Positions 1 to 6,198 of a stretch of DNA of 9,406 nucleotides are shown piece by piece; the first letter of the stretch is position 1; each line of letters opens with the position of its first letter. The notes below the pieces were generated by a model that did no database searches, was not told where the DNA came from, and saw nothing but the letters and a program-made list of their open reading frames with translations. A program made the translations under genes and the position numbers. The DNA comes from Anaerolinea sp. (GTDB taxonomy: Bacteria; Chloroflexota; Anaerolineae; Anaerolineales; Anaerolineaceae): the NCBI GenBank assembly GCA_013824385.1, contig PNNU01000107.1, positions 1 through 9,406 of the forward strand. The letters run 5' to 3'.

Positions 1-115
1 TGTTGGATCGATTTTGGGATCATTGCACAACTTAAGGAAACAATAAGAACACAAACCAAAATAAAACACAACGCAAACTTCGATGGTTTTTGCATGGTCT
101 CTCCAGGGGTAAAAC

Positions 116-130
116 AGATTTTTGTAATCT
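116..130 (-). terminator. Weak candidate terminator after lipoprotein A
   Basis: AGATT (130-126) and AATCT (120-116) form a 5-base-pair AT-rich stem with a 5-base loop on the minus strand, 8 bases after the stop of the gene at 139-1104. It is followed by GTTTTA, only four T. The stem is too weak to be called with confidence. The rest of 1-115 shows no gene and no clear signal. Confidence 0.25.
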
Positions 131-138
131 AAAAAAGG

Positions 139-1104
139 TTACTGGCAATAAAACTCGTGGGCCTCACCGCTGTTGAGGGTGCCTGAATCCGTGGCACCGC
201 CGCAACCCCGGGCAAAGTAGCTGTAACTGCCTGCGCAAACATTGAGCGAAGTATGTCCAGTGGCCAAGTTAAAGTGGAATTTCATTGGACCTGTCAAATC
301 AATGTTAACCGTACCACCGGTGGTGTTATCGATCTCTATGGTCGAGTCAATGCTGCAAGGTGGATTTGTAGGAGCCAGGGTAGGTTTTGGTGTTTTAGTA
401 TAAGGAACCGCAGTGGGTCTTGGAGTATTGGTCCGTGTGGGAGTAGAGGTTGGAGTAGCTGTGGGTAATTTTTCCGGGATTAGTAAATATCTTGCGAGAT
501 AAGTCGTTCCACGAGTGTAAGTATCCCAGCCGTCATTTAGGCTTGATTCAATTATATAACCGATCTCTACATTGTATTTTTCGCCGATTTTCCAGCCGTC
601 CATTACAGCACCGAACCAGACTCCCGGACGCGGTGTATTGGGCTCATTTTCAAATGTGGTTTCACCCGGCTCCAGCCAATCTTCCCGGTAATAACTCAGT
701 CCGTTAATCGTGAATATCCACTTGATTTTCTTTACATTGTCATCCAGAGTTGACTGATCTTTCGCCGCCCAGCCTATTATGAACTGAATTGGTTGATTGT
801 AAGCAAAGTTGATTACATTGAGATTTTGAGATTCATCAACAGCCGTGGATAATTCTCCAATAGGAATAGCATCAGCACAAGAGTCTATAAATGCACAAGC
901 AAACAAGGCTACAGGTGGCTGAGGTGTTTTTGTGGGAGTAGCAGTGACAGTGGGTGTCAGCGTGGATGTGGCTGTGTTGGTAGGTGTGGGGGTCTTGGTG
1001 GCAAACATGTTCTGAATACCTTGAGGTACTATCGCACAACTTGCTCCCAAAACAAGAACCGACACCAGAATACCGGTAATTGCAAGTTTCTTAAAGAGTA
1101 TCAT
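139..1104 (-). CDS. Predicted surface lipoprotein with Thr/Pro linkers (paralogue A)
   Basis: Protein of 321 residues with no function I can name. It begins with a lipoprotein signal peptide: K5-K6, a hydrophobic core at about 7-19, and a lipobox-like G-A-S-C with the lipidated Cys at 23. A Thr/Pro-rich linker (about 36-64) leads to a globular domain (about 65-210) with a C70-x5-C76 pair and the block G111-W-A-A-K-D-Q117. A second Thr/Pro linker (about 213-249) leads to a C-terminal domain (about 250-321) that looks beta-rich, contains C250, C290 and C301, and ends in Cys-Gln. The ATG at 1104 is preferred because GGAGG lies 4 bases upstream; an in-frame TTG 12 bases further upstream overlaps that site. 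Its neighbour at 1274-2245 is a diverged paralogue. Thr/Pro linkers of this kind are typical of secreted Anaerolineae proteins, so a surface-anchored role is inferred. A binding function is possible but unproven. Confidence 0.85.
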   Translation of the reverse strand: MILFKKLAITGILVSVLVLGASCAIVPQGIQNMFATKTPTPTNTATSTLTPTVTATPTKTPQPPVALFACAFIDSCADAIPIGELSTAVDESQNLNVINFAYNQPIQFIIGWAAKDQSTLDDNVKKIKWIFTINGLSYYREDWLEPGETTFENEPNTPRPGVWFGAVMDGWKIGEKYNVEIGYIIESSLNDGWDTYTRGTTYLARYLLIPEKLPTATPTSTPTRTNTPRPTAVPYTKTPKPTLAPTNPPCSIDSTIEIDNTTGGTVNIDLTGPMKFHFNLATGHTSLNVCAGSYSYFARGCGGATDSGTLNSGEAHEFYCQ

Positions 1105-1108
1105 TGCC

Positions 1109-1113
1109 CCTCC
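1109..1113 (-). promoter_or_regulatory. Shine-Dalgarno site deciding the start at 1104
   Basis: GGAGG on the minus strand, inside a longer GGGAGGGG run (1107-1114), sits 4 bases before the ATG at 1104. It selects that ATG over the in-frame TTG at 1116, whose coding would run through the ribosome site. Confidence 0.7.
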
Positions 1114-1128
1114 CAAACCTTGCAGTCA

Positions 1129-1140
1129 ATTGTCAACAAT
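1129..1140. repeat. Palindrome ATTGT-n2-ACAAT, copy 1
   Basis: ATTGTCAACAAT: two 5-base arms that are exact reverse complements around a 2-base centre. It lies between the candidate -10 box and the Shine-Dalgarno site of lipoprotein A, where a bound protein could block transcription. A second copy with the same arms is centred 36 bases away. Confidence 0.5.
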
Positions 1141-1152
1141 AATGTATAAATA

Positions 1153-1180
1153 ATTATAGTAATAATTGTGAACAATACAA
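1153..1180 (-). promoter_or_regulatory. Candidate sigma-70 type promoter for lipoprotein A
   Basis: Reading the minus strand, a perfect TATAAT -10 box (1158 to 1153) follows TTGTAT (1180 to 1175) with a 16-base spacer. The -35 box matches consensus only in its first three bases. Transcription would start about 40 bases before the ATG at 1104. The box lies between two copies of a 12-base palindrome (1129-1140 and 1165-1176), so this promoter could be under operator control. The region is AT-rich, which raises the chance of a false match. Confidence 0.5.
1165..1176. repeat. Palindrome ATTGT-n2-ACAAT, copy 2
   Basis: ATTGTGAACAAT: same arms as copy 1, only the 2-base centre differs. It overlaps the candidate -35 box and spacer of the lipoprotein A promoter. 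With copy 1 it brackets the TATAAT box, the layout expected of a paired operator. Confidence 0.5.
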
Positions 1181-1209
1181 TAGACTTACTCTTCAGCTTA
1201 ATCAGATTC

Positions 1210-1252
1210 AAAAATTTGGAGCCGATCAAATAAGGGCTGTGCACCTGCTCCA
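1210..1252 (-). terminator. Weak candidate terminator after lipoprotein B
   Basis: On the minus strand TGGAGC (1252-1247) can pair with GCTCCA (1222-1217) across a 24-base loop that contains the palindrome GTGCAC. It is followed after three bases by a run of five T (1214-1210). It lies 22 bases after the stop codon of the gene at 1274-2245. The long loop and the AAA before the T run make it a weak match to a rho-independent terminator. Confidence 0.3.
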
Positions 1253-1273
1253 GAATTCATCGCAATTTACTTC

Positions 1274-2245
1274 TCATTGACAAAGTGTATATGTCCACCA
1301 CCCCATGGAGGCGTCGAGTGTTTGTGGTCCACCATTGTATGAGTTATCCACCTTCCACGTATATGTACCGGCGGCAGCTTGATATTCCACGGTTTGACCT
1401 GGTGCAACACTGTATTTCAATCTCATTGGTCCATTAAAAATCACCACATGAGCATCTGAACACTTGTTCTCCACCTTTAACGTGATATTCAAAACCAGAG
1501 GAGCACCAGAGGTTGCAGTAGGTTGAGCAGGAGCTTTGGTGACCGCCGGTTTTGGTTGAGCCGTATTCGTAATTGTAGGGCCAGGAGTGATGGTAGGAAT
1601 ATCCGCCGGCACAACATAGAGCGTATAAATAGACGAAAAATCGGCATCGGAGACCTCCCAACCATCATCCACGGCTTCATCAAAATAAAATCCGTAGCGG
1701 ATATAATGCGGTTCTCCTATTTCCCAACCGGAGAGTGTAACCGCCAGCCAAGTGCCTGGATTCTTGGCACCTGCCACGTCCTCATCATCCATTTCACCAT
1801 TCACAAGCAAGTCCTCGGTGAAGAAATCTTGATCGTCAATACTAAAAACCCACTTGATATGTTGAAGGTTTTGATCCAGATGCTCTTGATCTTTGGCCAC
1901 CCAGCCTTTAGACAATTTTATAGTCTGATCATAAGGAAGCCTGATTTCATTGATCGTATCTCTTTGAATACCATCGGGAAAGAAAGAAGAGATCGTTACA
2001 GCCTCGGGGCAATCCACTTCGTAAAAACAGATCGAAATCTGCAGCGGCGATTTCATCACCGTCGCTGTGGCGGTGGGGTCTGGTGTGGTTGTTGGCGTGT
2101 TGGTGGGAATTTGGGTGATGGTACTGGCAGGTGTAGGTGAGGTAAATATGCTTTTAATGGTTTGTGGCACAATACTGCATCCTAACAAGCCAACAACAAC
2201 TAAAAGAATAGCAAAAATTGAAACCGTTTTTCTTGAGTTTGACAT
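1274..2245 (-). CDS. Predicted surface lipoprotein with Thr/Pro linkers (paralogue B)
   Basis: Protein of 323 residues, function unrecognised. The signal peptide has R5-K6, a hydrophobic core (about 8-21) and a good lipobox L-L-G-C with the lipidated Cys at 23. Order: Thr/Pro linker (about 36-62); a globular domain (about 66-212) with C73-x5-C79 and the block G114-W-V-A-K-D-Q120; a second Thr/Pro/Ala linker (about 215-247); and a C-terminal domain (about 250-323) with C262 and a Cys-Gln end. The paralogue at 139-1104 has the same plan. Shared points include C-[AS]-I-V-P-Q at the mature N-terminus, the C-x5-C pair, GWxAKDQ, a G-W-x-I-G-E motif, G-P-M in the last domain and the Cys-Gln end. The start is supported by AGGGAGG 4 bases before the ATG. 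It has its own promoter-like box, so it may be transcribed apart from the RDD gene 93 bases upstream. Confidence 0.87.
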   Translation of the reverse strand: MSNSRKTVSIFAILLVVVGLLGCSIVPQTIKSIFTSPTPASTITQIPTNTPTTTPDPTATATVMKSPLQISICFYEVDCPEAVTISSFFPDGIQRDTINEIRLPYDQTIKLSKGWVAKDQEHLDQNLQHIKWVFSIDDQDFFTEDLLVNGEMDDEDVAGAKNPGTWLAVTLSGWEIGEPHYIRYGFYFDEAVDDGWEVSDADFSSIYTLYVVPADIPTITPGPTITNTAQPKPAVTKAPAQPTATSGAPLVLNITLKVENKCSDAHVVIFNGPMRLKYSVAPGQTVEYQAAAGTYTWKVDNSYNGGPQTLDASMGWWTYTLCQ

Positions 2246-2249
2246 AATT

Positions 2250-2256
2250 CCTCCCT
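2250..2256 (-). promoter_or_regulatory. Shine-Dalgarno site of lipoprotein B
   Basis: AGGGAGG on the minus strand with a 4-base spacer to the ATG at 2245 confirms the start codon. Paralogue A has an equally strong site with the same spacer, so both may be well translated. Confidence 0.7.
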
Positions 2257-2282
2257 GTTCAATATTGATATGTGATTAGTCA

Positions 2283-2288
2283 ATTATA
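2283..2288 (-). promoter_or_regulatory. Candidate -10 box for lipoprotein B
   Basis: A perfect TATAAT on the minus strand, 37 bases before the ATG at 2245, in the 93-base gap after the RDD gene. I see no good TTGACA-like box at a 16-18 base spacer, so the call rests on the -10 box and its placement. The ATTGT-n2-ACAAT palindromes found before paralogue A are absent here. Confidence 0.4.
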
Positions 2289-2338
2289 CACAAGCTTAAA
2301 TCTTTTAAATACTACAAGCAGAGTCATCCAGTTTTTAA

Positions 2339-2947
2339 CTAGTAGCCCAACTCCTTGCGTTTGCGCTGGTACTCCTCCTCCGAAATCAAGCCAGATTGGC
2401 GCAGTTTTTCCAGATCGTCGTGTGGGGTGGCTGCCGCCAAAGTCATCTGGACAGGTCCGGCCTGTCCCTTGGTCATAACGTAGGTCTTGGTAGCCGAATC
2501 ATGTGGAAACACCTGGTACCTTCCAAGTCCGCTGATCAGTACCCAGCCAAGGATCGACGCCGTGACTGCAATCCCGGCTGCAATGAGGATTCCAAGCAAG
2601 TACATCAACCCCGAGCGCAAGAAGGCGCTACCCCAACCCAGTTTTTCACCGTTGATATCAACAACACGCAGTCCAAGCGCCATCTTCCCCAAGGTTCTTC
2701 CTGCAGTAGCGTTCATTACTGCATCATAAATGACCATTAGGAGAACAAAAAAGACAAAAGAAAGCAGACCAATGGCAGTGTTCTGTTCTTCGGTAACCTT
2801 GATGCTGGCTCCGATCGCACTTCCTGTGATCATTGCAAGCGGAAAAATTAGGAAACCGCAAAAGGCGAGGTCAATCACCCTGGCGCCAAGCCTCCGATAC
2901 GGTGACGCAACCCCAGGGATCACAAGTTGTGGTTTTTGTGCTCTCAT
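2339..2947 (-). CDS. RDD-family membrane protein with C-terminal SHOCT-like domain
   Basis: Protein of 202 residues. The RDD signature is visible: R-x2-D in G-A-R23-V-I-D26-L, the block Y74-D-A-V-M-N-A-T-A-G-R-T-L-G-K88 with G-L-R-V-V-D after it, R111, and H149-D150 in the last part of the domain. Membrane segments are predicted at about 25-46, 58-77 and 113-138. The tail (about 177-201) reads D-D-L-E-K-L-R-x-S-G-L-I-S-E-E-E-Y, the pattern of a SHOCT (short C-terminal) helix, a small domain often found on membrane proteins and thought to mediate oligomer contacts. RDD proteins are poorly understood; some have been linked to ion transport, so no substrate is assigned. The start overlaps the upstream stop by four bases, and GGAGG lies 7 bases before the ATG (2955-2959), indicating translational coupling with its partner. 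Confidence 0.9.
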   Translation of the reverse strand: MRAQKPQLVIPGVASPYRRLGARVIDLAFCGFLIFPLAMITGSAIGASIKVTEEQNTAIGLLSFVFFVLLMVIYDAVMNATAGRTLGKMALGLRVVDINGEKLGWGSAFLRSGLMYLLGILIAAGIAVTASILGWVLISGLGRYQVFPHDSATKTYVMTKGQAGPVQMTLAAATPHDDLEKLRQSGLISEEEYQRKRKELGY

Positions 2948-3528
2948 TGTGACACCTCCAGTCCAACGCCGTTCAAATTGGCAAATTTCTGGGCAAAAGT
3001 CTTGTTTGGGATAGAAACAACCACACTCAACCCTTCTGTCTGGTCGCTTTTCTTTTCTTCAATTATCCAGGCATCGATGTGTTCGGTATAACGATTCTTG
3101 AAAATTGATTTAATAGGAAAGCGAATGATCAGCCAGAAGATCCCCCATGCAATTGCCACACCCAGGCCTACAAGAAGCCCCAGGCAAACAATCTTGGCGC
3201 CGGGTTCATTCGCCATCAAGGCGGAAAGAAATAAACCAAGTGGAATACCAAAGATTAAAGCTAGAATCCAAACTGCCTTATCAAGGCGTTTGGTGGCTAT
3301 CACTTTTTTGAAGCAATTTTCACAATATGGGATGTGAGAAAGCGAGGTCTTGATGAGTCCGAAATTCTTGTACTTCTTTTCCATACGGATTTCATCGAAT
3401 GCTTGGGGTAACCCACCACAAGCCGAGCACTCAGCCGGCCATTTGATGGCATCAACATTCTCTTCAATAACGAAATTCGCTTTGAGTCTTCGTATTTTTG
3501 CTTTCCTTTCAAGAGATATATCAGACAT
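2944..3528 (-). CDS. Small membrane protein with two Cys pairs (possible zinc ribbon)
   Basis: Protein of 194 residues that I do not recognise as a named family. Near the N-terminus, after a charged stretch, C34-x2-C37 and C69-x2-C72 could form a four-Cys zinc ribbon. The second half of the visible ribbon sits in I-P-Y-C-E-N-C just before two hydrophobic segments at about 85-106 and 112-136. A cytoplasmic-looking tail (about 137-194) follows. The start at 3528 is chosen because GGAGG lies 6 bases upstream; an in-frame ATG at 3570 would add a 14-residue hydrophobic piece and has no such site. The stop overlaps the start of the RDD gene by four bases, so the two proteins are probably made together and may interact. 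Metal binding is an inference from the Cys spacing. Confidence 0.8.
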   Translation of the reverse strand: MSDISLERKAKIRRLKANFVIEENVDAIKWPAECSACGGLPQAFDEIRMEKKYKNFGLIKTSLSHIPYCENCFKKVIATKRLDKAVWILALIFGIPLGLFLSALMANEPGAKIVCLGLLVGLGVAIAWGIFWLIIRFPIKSIFKNRYTEHIDAWIIEEKKSDQTEGLSVVVSIPNKTFAQKFANLNGVGLEVSQ

Positions 3529-3534
3529 AAAAGA

Positions 3535-3539
3535 CCTCC
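3535..3539 (-). promoter_or_regulatory. Shine-Dalgarno site deciding the start at 3528
   Basis: GGAGG on the minus strand, 6 bases before the ATG at 3528. It lies inside the alternative longer reading from 3570 and argues against that start. Confidence 0.75.
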
Positions 3540-3553
3540 AAGAATAGAAGATG

Positions 3554-3571
3554 ATTGAGAAAAAACTCAAT
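3554..3571. other. Small hairpin in the leader of the Cys-pair membrane protein gene
   Basis: ATTGAG and CTCAAT form an exact 6-base-pair inverted repeat around six A (six T on the minus strand). It stands about 15 bases before the Shine-Dalgarno site of the gene at 2944-3528. It lacks a T tract after the stem on the minus strand, so it is not a terminator. It may be a minor mRNA structure or chance. Confidence 0.3.
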
Positions 3572-3652
3572 GCCTTCAGTGAAGTAGGTCTCTAGTGTGA
3601 ATAAACAGGTTCTGCAATTGTAGGAGTCGAAGAGAAAAACCGTTGTAATTTA

Positions 3653-3658
3653 ATTATA
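3653..3658 (-). promoter_or_regulatory. Candidate -10 box for the zinc-ribbon/RDD gene pair
   Basis: A perfect TATAAT on the minus strand in the 199-base gap after ftsK. The -35 region is poor: TTCTGA at a 16-base spacer is the nearest candidate. If used, the leader would be roughly 115-120 bases long and would include the hairpin at 3554-3571. No convincing terminator for ftsK is seen in this gap. Confidence 0.4.
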
Positions 3659-3727
3659 CTACTGGGAGCAAGCCTCAGAATCTATCCCCTGTTATATTCC
3701 GTGGTTATAGGATTACTTTGATATAAA

Positions 3728-6109
3728 TCATGCTTCACCTTCAATCTCGTCCTGGGGGGCAGGTTCATCACTGAAAGTCAAAACCTCACGCACCTGCGAC
3801 CCATGCTGCTGCGGACCGATGATGCCTTTCTCTTCAAGGGTATCAATCAGGCGGGCGGATCGAGTATAGCCAATGCGCATCTTGCGCTGCAGCATCGAGA
3901 TGCTGGCTTTATTCTCGCGACGAACGATTTCCATGGCGTCTTCGAGAAGTGGATCATTTGGGCGTGAGCCATCATCAAATAATTCACCCTGCTTCAGCGG
4001 CGTGCCTGGGGTATAAGTGTCCATCATCATGGCATCTGGTTCCTGACCGCCTTCGGACTTATAGTTCATGGCGATCACACGCCATGAATCCACGAGACGT
4101 TGGATTTCATGATCGGAGACGTAGACACCCTGCAAACGTACTGCGGCAGGGGCGTCTGGCGCCTGGTAGAGCATATCCCCTTTACCCAGCAGCTTTTCAG
4201 CGCCAGGTTGATCGAGGATGACGCGGCTATCCATATTGGAAGCGACCATAAAGGCCACCCTGGCCGGGAAGTTGGCCTTGATCAAGCCGGTCACCACATC
4301 CACGGAGGGACGCTGGGTGGCCAGGATCAGGTGGATGCCGGTGGCGCGGGCAAGCTGCGCCAGGCGCGTGATACTGCGCTCGGTTTCATCCGGGGCGAGC
4401 ATCATCAAGTCAGCCAGTTCATCAATCACAATCACCAAATAGGGGATGTGCTCTTCACCCTTTTTGTTAAAGTCCACGATATTTCTTGCGCCAGCCTTGG
4501 CGAACTTCTTGTATCGTGTGTCCATCTCGTGCAGACACCATTGCAGGGCGCCAACCACCCGGTCGGCCTCCACCACTACAGGCCCCAACAAATGCGGTAT
4601 GCCGTTGTAACCGGTGAGTTCCACACGCTTGGGATCGACCAACAGCAGGCGCAGATCGCTGGGCGTATTGTTGAGCAGTAAACTGGTAAGTATGGCATTC
4701 ACCAGCACGGATTTACCGGAGTTGGTGGTGCCCGCCACCAGCATGTGAGGCATGGCGGTAAGGTCGGCGCAAATAGGCTTGCCAGCCACATCTTTGCCAA
4801 GCGCGAATCGTAAAGAGGATTTGATGCGGCGGAAAGCCTCATTTTCAAGCAGTTCTCGCAGCGAAACAAGGGTCAATTCAGTATTCGGCACCTCAATGCC
4901 CACATAGGCCTTGCCGGGGACTGGCGCCTGAATACGGATGCTGGGAGCTGCCAGCGACAGAGCCAGATCATCCGATAAACTGACAATTTTTGAGACACGA
5001 ACACGGGTTCTGCCGGCGCGGTTTTCGATGAAATCAGGCTCGACACCAAACTGCGTCACGGCAGGTCCGCGGTGGATTTCAACAATATGGCCGGGAGCGC
5101 CAAAGGAGGCCAGAGTCTCTTCGATAATGCGTGCGCGGTCTTTGTCGTAATGAGATTGAATGCCCGCAGGCGTGGCAGGGTCAAGAATATCTGAGATGGA
5201 AGGCATCGGCCAGGGCTTGGCATTCATGGCAGCCGTAACACCGGTACGTATGGTCGGCAGCCCGTTGTTGGAGTCTTCTTTAGGGGTTGCTTTTGGCTGC
5301 GGAGTAACTTTGATCGGTGCGGATTGTACAAATTCTTCGCGCCGCGCACGAACTTTGTTTGCCAGAGTGTTTTCAACGTTCAAGTCGAGAGAACGAAACC
5401 CCTGCGGCAAGACTGCGTTTTCTTCAGGCATTTCAGGTTGATCTGAAACAGCCGTTGTATAAGGCCGCACACGTTCGCGTGGATAAGGGATGGACTTCTG
5501 TTCGGCCACCACCTTGCGTTCGCGTTGTAATCCCGCAATCCAGGCCAAAAGGGCTGGCAGAGGAACATCGACGATAAACAGGATGGAAACAATCGCCCAG
5601 GCTACCAACACAACAGCCTCACCGGCTGAACCCAGGCTGCCGCCGAGCAGGATATCAATGCCTGCACCGATCAAACCGCCGCCCTGCCCTGCGCGGGCAG
5701 TGGTCAACCCGCCACCTTTGACGTAATGCATCCAACCCAACACATTCAAATAAAGCAGTATCACACCCGTTGAACGACCACCGGACAAGTGCGGAAGCCG
5801 CTCAAAACTACGAAATACCAGGTACAAGCCGCCAATCGTCAAGATTACGGGGATGATAAAACCGCCCCAACCTGCGATCTTGGCCATGGTTTGCGCCACC
5901 CACATGGTGACCGGACCGTTATTGCGCGCAAAAAAAGCTACCAGGCTCAAAATGCCAATCACCGCCATTAACCCGCCGATAAAATCGATTTTCTGATCTA
6001 ACGTCAGATTGCTCACATTAAAACTCTTACCGGATTTCTTCGATCCGCGCCGGGCAGGCGAAGTGCTTTTCTTTGAATAAGCCGAACGTGAGCTTGAGGT
6101 TTTGGGCAT
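3728..6109 (-). CDS. ftsK: DNA translocase FtsK/SpoIIIE family
   Basis: Full-length protein of 793 residues, a membrane-anchored ATPase that pumps DNA during cell division and helps segregate and resolve chromosome termini. Order of parts: a basic Ser/Lys-rich N-terminus (1-35); about four membrane segments (about 42-61, 78-99, 113-128 and 164-192); a low-complexity linker (about 195-300); then the motor. The motor has Walker A G460-T-T-N-S-G-K-S467, the block V491-D-P-K-R-V-E-L, Walker B L-V-I-V-I-D563-E564, and A-T-Q-R-P-S-V-D-V-V at 597-606. The C-terminal gamma domain (about 720-778) is a winged helix that in the family reads DNA polarity sequences. All motor residues look intact and the linker is short, as in SpoIIIE-type proteins. 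The start has only a weak AGAGAG ribosome site. It lies 89 bases after the Nudix gene and may have its own promoter in that gap. Confidence 0.97.
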   Translation of the reverse strand: MPKTSSSRSAYSKKSTSPARRGSKKSGKSFNVSNLTLDQKIDFIGGLMAVIGILSLVAFFARNNGPVTMWVAQTMAKIAGWGGFIIPVILTIGGLYLVFRSFERLPHLSGGRSTGVILLYLNVLGWMHYVKGGGLTTARAGQGGGLIGAGIDILLGGSLGSAGEAVVLVAWAIVSILFIVDVPLPALLAWIAGLQRERKVVAEQKSIPYPRERVRPYTTAVSDQPEMPEENAVLPQGFRSLDLNVENTLANKVRARREEFVQSAPIKVTPQPKATPKEDSNNGLPTIRTGVTAAMNAKPWPMPSISDILDPATPAGIQSHYDKDRARIIEETLASFGAPGHIVEIHRGPAVTQFGVEPDFIENRAGRTRVRVSKIVSLSDDLALSLAAPSIRIQAPVPGKAYVGIEVPNTELTLVSLRELLENEAFRRIKSSLRFALGKDVAGKPICADLTAMPHMLVAGTTNSGKSVLVNAILTSLLLNNTPSDLRLLLVDPKRVELTGYNGIPHLLGPVVVEADRVVGALQWCLHEMDTRYKKFAKAGARNIVDFNKKGEEHIPYLVIVIDELADLMMLAPDETERSITRLAQLARATGIHLILATQRPSVDVVTGLIKANFPARVAFMVASNMDSRVILDQPGAEKLLGKGDMLYQAPDAPAAVRLQGVYVSDHEIQRLVDSWRVIAMNYKSEGGQEPDAMMMDTYTPGTPLKQGELFDDGSRPNDPLLEDAMEIVRRENKASISMLQRKMRIGYTRSARLIDTLEEKGIIGPQQHGSQVREVLTFSDEPAPQDEIEGEA

Positions 6110-6120
6110 GAAATCTCTCT

Positions 6121-6152
6121 TAAATAAAAATATACAACTCGTATGAGGTTGT
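6121..6152 (-). terminator. Hairpin with T-rich tail between Nudix gene and ftsK
   Basis: On the minus strand ACAACCTC (6152-6145) pairs with GAGTTGT (6140-6134): five plus two base pairs with one bulged C and a 4-base ATAC loop. It is followed by ATATTTTTATTTA, a T-rich tail. This fits a modest rho-independent terminator ending the sigma/anti-sigma/Nudix operon. The same bases also look like an imperfect operator, because the hairpin fills the spacer of a weak candidate ftsK promoter, so both readings stay open. Confidence 0.42.
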
Positions 6153-6157
6153 GTTGC
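6129..6157 (-). promoter_or_regulatory. Weak candidate promoter for ftsK
   Basis: On the minus strand TATATT (6134-6129) follows GCAACA (6157-6152) at a 17-base spacer. The -10 box has five of six consensus bases, the -35 box three. The start point would fall about a dozen bases before the ftsK ATG. The box coincides with the T-rich tail of the hairpin at 6121-6152, so the match may only reflect AT richness. Confidence 0.28.
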
Positions 6158-6198
6158 AGTATTTGTACCAGTTTTTCAAATTAGAGATTTATTGGTTT

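Noticed and set aside
919..1003. G/T-rich repetitive tract, also near 2060-2140, resembling a microsatellite or array
   Set aside because: It is the reverse strand of ACN/CCN codons for the Thr/Pro linkers. The repeats are irregular, in frame, and have no spacer pattern of a CRISPR array.
1523..2140. Open frame of 205 codons on the plus strand
   Set aside because: It lies wholly antisense to lipoprotein B, whose signal peptide, lipobox and paralogue support the minus strand. The plus-strand product has no domain-like features and no ribosome site.
4100..4681. Open frame of 193 codons on the plus strand
   Set aside because: Antisense to the conserved motor domain of ftsK; long antisense frames are common opposite GC-richer coding sequence.
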